Below are positions 1-10,049 of a DNA stretch of 64,000 nt, piece by piece (the stretch's first letter is position 1; every line of letters starts with the position of its first letter). This DNA comes from Lepas anatifera (Eukaryota > Arthropoda > Thecostraca > Lepadidae): contig JAOTON010001680.1 in assembly GCA_034440635.1 (NCBI GenBank), positions 1,802,001 to 1,866,000 on the forward strand. The letters are read 5' to 3'. The notes below the pieces were generated by a model. The model saw only the letters and a list, made by a program, of their open reading frames with translations, searched no databases and was not told the DNA's origin. The position numbers were made by a program, and so were the translations under genes.

Positions 1-3000
1 ACCACTTTATCAAGCTACCCCCATTTTGCACTTTGGGCGTCCGGAAATCAGAAAAATGTGGTAGCTGACTTGCGAGGTGATTGGGCAGATCAAATCCTGG
101 CCGAAATAGGGCAAAATCTTCGTTCAAGCGAGGCATACTACTTTCCCGAACTATATTTGTATTTTGTCACACTACTTAAATGATCCTGAGTCGAATAACC
201 CTAACTATCATTCACTTTACACAGCGTCAAAGTTTTTTCGTCAAATAATGAAATAATGAATGAATACAGCTGCCGGAAGCCGGGCCTGTCAAAGAGCTGC
301 CCCAGCCTGGTGCTGTCTAAATCTGTCACATTTGGCTGACTGGGACATTGAAATCGTCCATCTGGTAGGAGGGGGAGGGGATTGAGAGACAGATGTAAGC
401 TCTCGAATATTCTGTTTCTCCGGTGGGACTTGCTGCACTGGAAGTGGAAGCTGGAATCAGTCCCCTCCGCCTCCTGCCTGCCCTCTCCTGAATTCGTATC
501 GTCAGTTTGTTGCCGTTGGCACGCATAAACATATCTAAAGTTAGGGCAACGAGGTGAATGAGGAAAATTGGCTCGACAACCATAGGAATGGCTGGAATTC
601 TCATATGACTGGGTCATTGGCATGGATGCTGTGGGCAGCGGGGACGGGCATATCGCCCACGCCAAAGGATGAAAATAAGGTAATATTTTCATATTGACCT
701 TCTCGTCACCCCTCTGGCACCTGCAGCGGTACTGGGGCCGAACGCCGAATTCCTGGAACTCCGTCCCTACAAGAACGGGTCGCGAGGCGGCGTTAGCGTG
801 CGAGCCGGGCGCCGCGTCATGGCTGGCTCCATTTGTGTGGATGGGTGTGTCCAACTCGGACGAGTAGGAAGAGCGTGAGTCAGTTGGGCTTACTGGCGAC
901 TTGTCACGTGACTTAACGGTCCTACATGTGTGTGCCAGCTAGCCATTCAAAAATGTGCTGATCAGTTCTGGTACACGTCATGCATTGACTTAATGACGGA
1001 ACGGCTCATCTAGAAGTCATGGTGCCTAAAACATGTGGGTTTAACCCGCGCCCTGCCGGTGGTGCTATTCTTTCCTCCTCCCGATAGTCCCCTACGGATA
1101 TCCACCACTAATTAACCGGCCCAAACATTATTCTCCTGGTACCTGTTCAGATGTCATTTTACATCATGCCCAACAAACAGAAATTAAATGGTACCTTTTC
1201 AAACTTTTGCATGAAGCGAATTTTATTAAGACAATGATCGTGGCTTTCTGCTCTCACCTGGTGGCAGCGATGCCCCGACGCCCCTCGCGTGCCGGTCCTG
1301 TGGTCGGGATGATAATTACTAGGTTTGTTTAAAAGGACTGGCTTAGATACTCCTAACTGAAAATCGTGGATGAAACAGAAACTAACAAAGAGCAAAATGA
1401 TTGCGGTATCTTTTGAGATCCTGTAAGGCATATTCGACCGCCCACAATTGAAGTTCTCAGTCGGTAAACGGTAAACCTAAGGTTTTCTTCAGCCATGCTG
1501 GCAGGGCTTCATAGTTCATTTGATCTTAAAAAAACCCATCGTCCAAACTAGAAAGGGTAAAAAGTGCACTGGGATTTTTATCCTCAGATTATTGGGAAAG
1601 CCTATTATGATCGGGGAAAATTTAAAAAGCAGAGCTGCAGCTGGCAATCGGACGTCTTAACAGATAATGACCACAAATCACGTGTATTAGTAGATATCAC
1701 CACTTTAAAGGATGTTTTTCTCGGATTAAACGGACCATAAGTCCCTGGGTGCTGGCAGTGCAAGGGGAAGTAGCGCATATTATATGGTTGTCCTCATCAA
1801 ATATTGGTGGTAGCTTTTTTTAAGGTTGGTTGCTGTAGGAAGGGGTTTCGGAAGTTGGGATGGGCCCTCCACTTTTCATCAGGAGAATTTCTGCCTTTTC
1901 TGAAATCGTGCAAAGTGTTTGTCTAAAGCAAGGGGATGGCGTGACTAGGAGTCCAAACCCTAAGATTATTCTGCTGTAAACTCCGTGTAGATGAAATTGA
2001 AACACATAAGATGTCACTTTTATAAAAAGAAATCGGAGGCCTTCTTCCAAAATGGATTGCACTGACATTGACCGGGGCTGCAGGGCGCTCCAGTCTTTAA
2101 TTGTACGTATTTTCGCATCAGCCTCAGACATTGGAGGTGTGGGAGAAAAACAATCGTTTGAAGGCCATTGCTCAGAAATGAAAGGGAAGGCTCCCGGCTG
2201 TTATTGTTTAGATTTTTCACGGTGATCCGTGAAAGCTCACACGCATGAAATATTGCACACGGTCGATATCTGGGACCTCCTCTCCGACACGTCACTTCGT
2301 CACAGATCCAGACAGAATATCAACCAATCGCCAGCAGCAGATCACCAACTGGGGGTGACCTCTGTCAGCTCAGGAAGTGGGAAGGACTTCGCCGATAAAT
2401 ACAAACCCAGCAGTCAGAGCTAGGGCAGTGGTTGATGGCGACGTCCATTACAGTTGTTCAAGACCACCCTGAGAACCACAAGACACCCTGAGACCACCCT
2501 GAGAACTGCACAACGACCGATAGTGGCTAGTTCTGGATCCGCCGACTTTTAATGCAGCGAATTCGCCTTATTTCCAATTCCTACCGAGCGTTATTCTTGA
2601 AATCTGAGTCGGTATTTCTAGGGGGTACGTCATTGTCAAACCGACGCCATTGTCAAAATAATTTGACCAAAAATTATACTGTGACGCTCCACAACCAATC
2701 CCAGGATGAGCCTTTTATCATGAGACGGTCAAAACATTCATGCATCTAGATTTAGGAACCATGCAATTATCTTAGAGATGCATGAACGTTTTTTATTTTC
2801 TTCAAATTTGGTGTATAACAAATATCAAGGCTCAGTTGGGACTCAACGCAACTTAATTTTATTGTTTCAGTCAATCTGAAACTGTCCGTCTCTCGGCTCT
2901 CCTGCTGTGTGATGTCGGATGCAACCCACCATCGCCCAGTTGCGACCAGTTTTAATCCTGACCGACAACCCTCCCACGGAATTTACCTCGCCAGGTTCAA

Positions 3001-4105
3001 TCGCAGACAGTCCCTTCTCCAGAAACACTCCCGGAGACCCTGGCACGGTCACGAAAACTCCCGCGCGTCACGCCTATTTTCTCACAAAGTTTCAAAACCT
3101 GGCCGACTTAATGTTCAGTTGCGTTAGAAGTGGTGGTGTTGGGTTCCGATGCCACGCAAACAAATGGAACAAGGTCTTAGCCTGGTCGCCACACGTAGTC
3201 ACCACAATACGGCCTCTTGTTACTTTCCTCTTTTCCTAAATCATCGTCTGATGCCAAATCGATAATTCAGGTCAATACGACCATACCATAATTCAGCTAC
3301 AGCGTGCTGTCCAGCGCACCGTGGATAACCGGCCCAGTCGCGCACATTCAGCGGCGCTGGTCTGTTGCATTAGCCTATAACCGCCTGGGCGTCCTTTCGC
3401 CCCCCCCACGCTGGGTTTTTCTCAATTGGTTCCGAGTCGATTCGATTCAGACGCGCTCCGCTTTGCAGGCCTCTAGGGTGATTAATGGGACAACTTATAA
3501 CAAAAAATTGACATCAGGTCAGGTTAACGAGTTGTGTTATCATTTCTAAACCCATGTAAGGCGAATCTGTTCTTCTAAAATGAGACGGACAAAATTGTGG
3601 TGTAACTCGGCTTCTAGAAGAGCGACATTAGGTTTTCAATCATCATTTCAGAGCTCTCGAAACGAAAAATCTGCATTTAATAATCCCTTTTCAGATCAGG
3701 TCAATACCAAAGTTACCAGGGGTCACCAAAAGTCACGGTTTTCGAAATTGTTTGGATCCGTAACTTCTAAACGAAACAAGACAGTCTTAAATTTGTTATC
3801 AGCTATGAGCATGACCCAATGATTCGAATGATATGCAACAAACCTTGAAAGGTCATTATTTGACCTTGAGATAAGGTCAAGGTCAGAGTAAAATTCTTAA
3901 TTTGGCCCTCAAAGTGTCATTCCGCATAACATTTTAATTATTGGCTCAATACGAACACATTGATGTCTGTTGTTTGGTCTAGGCCTCATGGTTCCCGAGT
4001 TATATGGAATTTTCTAAATGGGTCTAAATTCGCTCCATTTTGGGCCACTGTGACGTCACGGGTCAACAGACATGGTTCAAAGTCGGCTCCAGAGAAGAAG
4101 ATGGT
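1..4105. other. No recognisable gene; unassigned noncoding DNA
   Basis: Open frames here are short, overlap on both strands and resemble no protein family I know. Short local repeats occur near 2,460-2,515 (ACCCTGAGAAC phrases) and a few AGGTCA half-sites near 3,840-3,900, which may be eroded pieces of the AGGTCA-rich transposon families found further right. I see no RNA gene, terminal inverted repeat or tandem array in this stretch. Confidence 0.6.
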
Positions 4106-4235
4106 AAGGCACTTCTAGCACCTTTTACATTTTTTCTATATTATTTCCGGATCCTGAGATCGTACGGGAGGGGGTCTGATCGAATCCCCCAAGGTGGTAC
4201 TGCGTACAAAAAGAGCCAGGCGGTGCCGGGCTAAC
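4106..4235 (+). repeat. Interspersed repeat family 6, copy 1
   Basis: This stretch runs from GGTAAGGCACTTCTAGC to GAGCCAGGCGGTGCCGGGC. It aligns by eye with 45,472-45,650 (+) and, reversed, with 49,795-49,930. Shared landmarks in order are a 'gcacttctagc(a/g)cc' head, a pyrimidine-rich stretch, 'ccgag(a/c)tcg', a C-rich patch, 'ggcggtg(g/c)', 'acaaaaagagcc'. No coding sequence or clear terminal repeats are visible, so the element class is unknown. Confidence 0.55.
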
Positions 4236-4847
4236 GTTTGTGTAGCATTTTGATAATTTCGAAACAGGCACTTGGTCAGATATGTTTGTCGTCCGCATTG
4301 GGTAAGCCACACGCACCAGAAACGGAGAGGGCATTGGTTCCTTTTACATTTTCTCACTCTATCAGTCACCCCCAAAAGGACTTTGAAACTACACCAACCA
4401 AGCCAAACCAACCGGCTAAACCAACTCAGCGCAAGCGGCAACTGGCTTCCACGCGCTGTCTCGGCCGGCCGCCTATACGGCCGGAATGGTCACCCAGTTG
4501 GTCAAAATTGTCTCTCACGGTCTGTTGCGGCAGCGTGCTGCTTGCACGGTGCCACATCTGACTGGACGGGGGAGGGCACGCTGTAAGATTGGGCTGCAGC
4601 ACGAAAAGCTGTTTCTTTATTCTGGACTTAACTACCATATTTTTAGGACCCCGGATTGAGCGTTGTATTCATACCCCGCTCTTCGCAGTGCTGAACGCCC
4701 GCTGACTGCGTCACTGCCGAGCGGAGCCCATCAGATTCATCGAGCTCCCTTCTTGGCTGCGGCGGCAGGGGCGGCCGAGGGACAGCACTCAGATGGTTAT
4801 TGACCCGTTGGTCTGAAGGGGTCATTCTGTGTGATTTCTAGTTTCCT
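4236..4847. other. No assignable content
   Basis: Short overlapping frames are present on both strands, none with a recognisable domain. I see nothing else. Confidence 0.5.
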
Positions 4848-5303
4848 TTAAAGGGAATGTGGGCACCTTCATAGCGTGATTTTAACTGAGATAGCCAAGT
4901 TGTAAAGCAAGTCGGAAAACCCGGTACTACATATATCATTTGTCTTGGAACTCGATATTTCTTAGAAAAAAGCCAAAACCTAGCTGACACCTACCCCTCA
5001 TCTACCCCTCGCCGGGCGGCCATTGTTGTGAGCTGCTGGTGTGACGACATATGCTGACGTCACGATGAGCATCAGCCAATCGAAGCCCTTGAAGCATTTC
5101 AAGTATGGTAGTGGTTGCCAGACCATGACATCATCCACAGGCAGATATTTATTTATTTTCCTAGAGGACTATTTTTAAAACAAAATATTGAGCTTATTGA
5201 ACATTTTTCAGAGAAATCATGAGTGGTTTCATTATTTTTGGCTAAAAGTACGCCTAATTACACTAAATTCCAGGATTCGACCAAGGTGCCACATTCCCTT
5301 TAA
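4848..5303 (+). mobile_element. TTAA-flanked MITE, family 1, copy 1
   Basis: The element begins TTAAAGGGAATGTGGGCACC and ends GGTGCCACATTCCCTTTAA, giving near-perfect terminal inverted repeats with TTAA at both outer edges. TTAA target duplication is the hallmark of piggyBac-type transposition. There is no transposase, so it is non-autonomous. Inside it carries the perfect CRE octamer TGACGTCA at 5,055-5,062, next to a CATATG. Related copies are at 6,311-6,743 (reversed), 28,785-29,241 and 45,668-46,118 (reversed). Its right-hand TTAA is shared with the left end of the next element. Confidence 0.8.
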
Positions 5304-6314
5304 CCGCGCCCCACCGGGGTCCGGCGCCACCTTCGCCCCACCGGGGGCCATCGATGGCCCCCTCTAACTCCGAAAATATGGGCGTTAGCGCAAATCTGCT
5401 AAGTGCAATAGAAAGCTCGCGTGAATTCAGTAAGAAATTACTTCGCATGTTTTAGTGCTCAGGTCAATGGTTTGACCTCCAGAGGTCAAATTAGGTCAAG
5501 ATCGGCTATTTTCACTCAAATATGCAATGATTAAGCAAACTGGTCATAACTCTTATGTCATTAGAGCTATTGAGAGCTGGTAAAGTACATTTCATAGGAA
5601 ATTGCCAGTACTTTTTCCGCTATGTGGAACGTAAAGACCTCCCGCCAGTGGTTTGACCTCCAGAGGTCACCTCGTGACCTAATATGACTTGAGGTCACGA
5701 AAGGTCAAAAGTGACCTTGCCGTATACCAAATGAAAGCCAGTGACAAGACAAACACGATGGTGTTTGTTTCACCGCTCTAGCTTAATTAGGTCAAGTTAT
5801 TGTCAAAATACTGTTTTTGACCTCTGGTGACCTTGGATGACCTTAGAAAAGTCAAAGGGTAAATATGACCCCTGGGATCCGTGAAAGGGTGTCCACAAAC
5901 GCTGTTCTGAGCAGTCTGAGTATTTGCAATCATTTTTGTGGCTTTTATATCATGAAACAGGTTTTCCCCATGCTTTTCCAATGGGAGGGTCGCCTCGTGA
6001 CCTGACCTCAGGGCACGAAATCGAAAAATCCCGGATATACACCTTGTAGACCCTGAAGGGGTCATAAAGTGTAGGAAGTTTCAAATCGATCGACTTCGAA
6101 ATGTAGCTCTTACAGAGCTCTAAAGTTGAAGTGAGGTGACCTTGGTTGACCTGGTCTGGTGACCTGACCTTGGGTGACCCGGGGTAAAAATTTCAGGGAT
6201 GATGGGAAAATGATGCAGTGAGAGGTAGAGCTCTCACCGCGGTGCTGGCCTGTTGTTTTTCTGCTATCCCGAAAAACCTTAGGGGCTATCGATGCCCCCG
6301 GTGGGGCGGGTTAA
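5300..6314 (+). mobile_element. TTAA-flanked MITE, family 2, copy 1, AGGTCA-rich
   Basis: The left end is TTAACCGCGCCCCACCGGGG and the right end is CCCCGGTGGGGCGGGTTAA, so the ends are inverted repeats bounded by TTAA. Just inside each end lies a palindrome around GGCCATCGATGGCC (degenerate at the right). The body is dense in GGTCA/TGACC motifs, including the repeated phrase 'tttgacctccagaggtca'. No transposase frame is visible. Other copies are 14,199-15,194 (reversed) and 17,658-18,674. It sits between two oppositely oriented family 1 elements and shares a TTAA with each. Confidence 0.8.
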
Positions 6315-6743
6315 AGGGAATGTGGACCCTATAGTCGAATCCCGGAACTGAGTGTAATTAGGGGTATTTTTAGTTGAAAATCATGAAAATGTCCATGATC
6401 TTTCTGGAAAATGTACAATAAGCTCAATATTTTGACATTTGAAATGATCCTCTATGGTAAGAAATAAACATCTGCCTGTGCGTGACGTCATGATCTGACA
6501 ACTACCACCATATTCAGTGGGCTTCAATAGGCCACTCACCGTGACGTCAGGAAGTCGTCACGCCAACAGCTGACAACTGCGACCGCCGCTTTGGGTTAAT
6601 TTCAGGTAGGTTTTTAGCTTTTCTGTGCGGAAATTTCGAGTTCCAAGGCAAATGATATGTTAAGTACGGGGTTTCCCGGCGTGCTTTAAAACTTGGCTAT
6701 GTCAGTTAAAATCACGTTATAAAGGTGCCACATTCCCTTTTAA
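6311..6743 (-). mobile_element. TTAA-flanked MITE, family 1, copy 2
   Basis: This is the reverse orientation of the family 1 element at 4,848-5,303. It starts TTAAAGGGAATGTGGACC and ends GGTGCCACATTCCCTTTTAA. The internal CRE octamer TGACGTCA is retained at 6,542-6,549. With copy 1 it flanks the family 2 element in a large inverted arrangement. Confidence 0.8.
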
Positions 6744-6845
6744 GGGAATGCGACACATTGATAACATTTATGCCGTAAAATCCTTTATCCTTTTAACCTT
6801 TATCACAGTTAAAATAACGTTATAAATGTGTCACATTATCTTTAA
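6740..6845. mobile_element. 106-bp mini-derivative of family 1
   Basis: It starts TTAAGGGAATGCGACACA and ends TGTGTCACATTATCTTTAA, so both family 1-like inverted termini and TTAA edges are present with almost no internal sequence. It looks like an internally deleted family 1 element inserted at, or created beside, the TTAA of the preceding copy. Confidence 0.6.
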
Positions 6846-6882
6846 AGGGAGTGCGGCACCTTTATAACCTTTATCCCTTTAA
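6842..6882. repeat. 41-bp TTAA-bounded micro-element
   Basis: This tiny stretch begins TTAAAGGGAGTGCGGCACC and ends CCTTTATCCCTTTAA. It is the smallest of the stacked units. It may be a solo terminus plus a few internal bases rather than a transposed unit. Confidence 0.4.
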
Positions 6883-7800
6883 CACCCGCACTGGAGAGGG
6901 GTCTGGCACTAACGCGCACTGGAGGGGGCCTGGTAGGCCCCCTAAGATCTCGGAAACTAAGAAGTATTGAAAAACGTCATTTGGGAGGTGGGTGGGGGCT
7001 ATTGTGATCTACATTATTACCAATTTTCATTGATCTAGGTCAATATCTTCAAGGTGAAACGAGGTCATAAAGGTTAAATCTTGGCCATGCTGGGGACCGA
7101 TCGGTAAATGTCGTGATTATGCGGTTAAATGGCGGGAATAAGCTGAAGGCAGGGCAGTGTCATATAGAGAAGGTATCAAAGAACCTTCCCTACAATTTTG
7201 GGGTCAAGGTCATTCAAGGTCATTGACATTTAAGGTCACAACGTGGTATAGTAATTATATGTACACTTTTACTAGCACTATAGCCACTGTTTGGCGGGAA
7301 AAGAGGATTAACCTTTCCCAATGACCTTTGACCGTGACCTTTGTCCTTGACCTTTGTATTGGGATACCTTATTGATGACGTCATAGCATAATATACGTCA
7401 GACCGGGTAACGCCATTTGACTGGAAGCACTGTGGTCAGTGACCTTGAAAGTGCAGATATGGCCTTGAACTGTGACCTTTGACCTTGAACTTGACCTTCA
7501 CGTGAGGTGACCTTGACATATAATCCCGGTTATATGGCGTTATGACTTCACCACTCTGTCTCCAATGCAAGCTTACTGGTCCGACCGCGCGATTACGGCG
7601 ATCTCAAAATGCAGGTCTGACTTTGAAAACCTATAAGTCAAAAAATTTTCGACCGATTTTCAAAAAAACTTTCACCAATCGACGCGCTATTGAATTCTGT
7701 TAAATGTGGCAAACTATCGTGTTTCGGCTACGAGCGGTTCTCCACCCACCTTGAAAAAAACAGGTGGGGGCCTCCGAGGCCCCCCTCCAGTACGCGTGCC
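6879..7800 (+). mobile_element. TTAA-type MITE, family 3, copy 1, AGGTCA-rich
   Basis: The left terminus is TTAACACCCGCACTGGAGAG, followed by a second sub-terminal copy (CTAACGCGCACTGGAGGGGG) and a 'cctggtaggccccct' hairpin patch. The right terminus, near 7,775-7,800, is the inverted partner (GAGGCCCCCCTCCAGTACGCG) but its TTAA is lost. Internally there are runs of TGACCTTTGACCTTGACC and a CRE octamer at 7,376-7,383. There is no coding capacity. Copies or fragments occur at 15,191, 16,762, 36,140, 51,137, 57,610 and 58,817. Confidence 0.75.
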
Positions 7801-8687
7801 GGAAAGTCGGAAAGCACCCCCAAAGCTATTGGGTCCTACTCGAGTCCAGCTCACCGGAGTGAGCCGTACCAGTGCCCTGGTAGGCATGGCCGACATTAAA
7901 CAGGTGACGTAGGTAAATCTGAGAAAATCGCCTGCCTGCAAACGTTTCCAACTCTCCCGTTTTTTATTCTCCACCCTCCATCCCTCTCCCCTCTCCTCCC
8001 ACGCTCACCACAGTTTTCATCCGTCAGAACTGAGAAGCACCCGCAAGCTTTTTCAAAATTCCACATCCCTCTGTAAAAATGGCGGATAGGAGCTGCAAAC
8101 TTTCACTATAATCTCCCTCTCGTGACCAAACATGAAGTCACCCACAACTCACAAAGTCCTCTGTACATAAACGTAGCCTCTCAGCCACTGCCGACCTTGG
8201 ATCATCTGAAGGCCTTGCAGCTGCAGCTCTCTCTGATCCACCGAACGTGTCCTGTATTTGGCCCCCGGCGGGGAACCCCAGCCGCTGCTGACGCGTCTGC
8301 GACCTGTGCCCCAGTGGCCGCCTAACTAACCCTGTCCATCGTCACACAGCAGCACCACTCTCCCGAGCTGTGGCACGCCCTGACCCACTGGCCCACAGAC
8401 TAGCCTTATTCAGGTAGGACGCTCTGGGGACTGATTGGGGGCTACGATAATGTGCGTTTTAAGTTTCATCAGGTATGCAAAGGGAAGTTCAGGTCTTTGA
8501 TTATCATGCCCTCGATTTGTTCTTATCTTTTCTGAAAAGGAATAAGAAAAAAGAAACTTATAAAGACGTTTTGTAGTGCGATATCCGTCAACGTGGTGTT
8601 CATTCAATACCTAGGTACATACATGCATGCACATACCCGGGCGGTCCGCTTCTCCGCTTCACCAGTTGCGGACTCCCTTAACACGCG
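7801..8687. other. No assignable content
   Basis: Mixed pyrimidine-rich noncoding DNA. Short open frames at 7,900-8,330 have no recognisable domain, and no repeat partner was found elsewhere in the window. Confidence 0.5.
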
Positions 8688-10049
8688 CATTGACGGGGGG
8701 CGGATACCAGTCCCCCTTGGGTTTTTCGGGGATAGCACAAGAACGGCGGCGCGTAGCGCCGCCGTACTTGGCATACCTTTTCTCTCATCATTTTTAGAAC
8801 TTTTGTCAAAATTTTAAGGTTAGATCACCACAGGTCAGGTCACCAGCACAGGTCAAGTGACCAGTACCAGAAGTGGCAAGTGATTTGACGAACCTGACCT
8901 CAGGTCAAGTCCAATCCTTTATTCGACCTAGCAAGGTCATATTACAGGGTGACCCAAAAAAACGGGCCCCGACATTCATATAGCCATAACGTCAATATTT
9001 TACGTCGGATTTAAATAAAACTTTGAGCATAAATGCGTGTTTGTGTGTTGAGTAAGATACCACAATATCAAAATAATAGAATATAAACATTTTGTTCCAT
9101 AATACATGTTCTAGACATCCTATTTTCTGTATTCGTGCATTCGCAAAAATCGACGAAAAGTCATGATTAGTGATCGGTGTAGTATCCTGGATATTTCCCA
9201 GGGCTGCATTTCTTTAGCGCAGGAGTGATCCTGGACTCTTTTTGTTTACACACAGTCTTTTTTGCAGCCCGAAAATAAAACATTTAAGGGGTTTTCAGGG
9301 GATGTAAAGAGGGACTGTTTTACCCCGCGCACCAGATTCCTCGGGCAAGGTGGCCCTCAACCCCTGAGGTTCTCTTCAAGCTCGACTATGCACTTCCCTG
9401 AGCATCCCAAGTGATTTGGATTGGTTTCATTATCTGCATTGAGGTTCTCTTAGGCTGCATGCTTATCGAAAAACTCCTGCCATTTTTATATTCAATTTGC
9501 GGAGCGTTTAAACTCTGTAAGTACAATGCACAAAAATGAACAGATTAAGAAAATAGGATGTCTAGAATATTTGATATGGAATAGAGAGTTGTAGTTCTAT
9601 TACTATGATATTTTGGCATCTGACTTAACACACAAAAGCGTATTTATGCCCAAAGTTTCATTAAAATCCGACTCAAAGCATTGACGTGATGGCCTTTCGA
9701 ACGTTGGGGCCCGTTTTTTTGGTCACCCTGTATATATCATTCGATTCGCCTTGTTGCGAGGATTCATACAGTTCAAATCGTTTTGGTCTATCTTTACTTG
9801 TTCAGATTTAATTGTTAATGTTACCCTTTATTTACATGTTATCCCTATGACGGCATGTTTTGACCTCTAGTGACCTTAAATGTGACCTGAAAAATGGTTT
9901 GAATCTTTTTGATGGAGAAGTGGATGGGCTACCCTACGCTGTTTACCGTTTTTCGCTACCTAGCGTGGTTCTCGAGATTTTTCGGGTGCGGTTACCCGCC
10001 CCCCCGTCAAAGCGAAGGTGGCTCAGACCTCCGTCAATGCGCGTGTTAA
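8688..10049 (+). mobile_element. TTAA-flanked MITE related to family 4, interrupted
   Basis: The left end is TTAACACGCGCATTGACGGG and the right end is GACCTCCGTCAATGCGCGTGTTAA, an inverted pair with TTAA on both outer sides. Near the left end a perfect hairpin (ACGGCGGCGCG/CGCGCCGCCGT type, 8,742-8,764) is visible. The interior is rich in AGGTCA and is split by a TA-flanked element at 8,945-9,730. The sequence on the two sides of that insertion joins to match the uninterrupted family 4 element near 60,240-60,300. A left end of the same type occurs at 43,289. Confidence 0.75.
8945..9730. mobile_element. TA-flanked long-TIR element (Tc1/mariner-type MITE)
   Basis: The left end is CAGGGTGACCCAAAAAAACG. 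The right end is its inverted partner, and similarity between the arms extends about 150 bp inward (both pass through 'tgacgt', 'tcggatttaa', 'ataaaactttg' or equivalents, and 'gtgtgtt'). The outer bases are TA on both sides, as expected of IS630/Tc1/mariner transposition. The roughly 480-bp centre has no intact transposase, so it is non-autonomous or decayed. Its host sequence, a family 4-like element, is uninterrupted near 60,260. Confidence 0.75.

Noticed and set aside
8945..9730. Transposase gene inside the TA element
   Set aside because: The central roughly 480 bp has no frame long enough and no DDE/D-type motif I can recognise. It appears non-autonomous.
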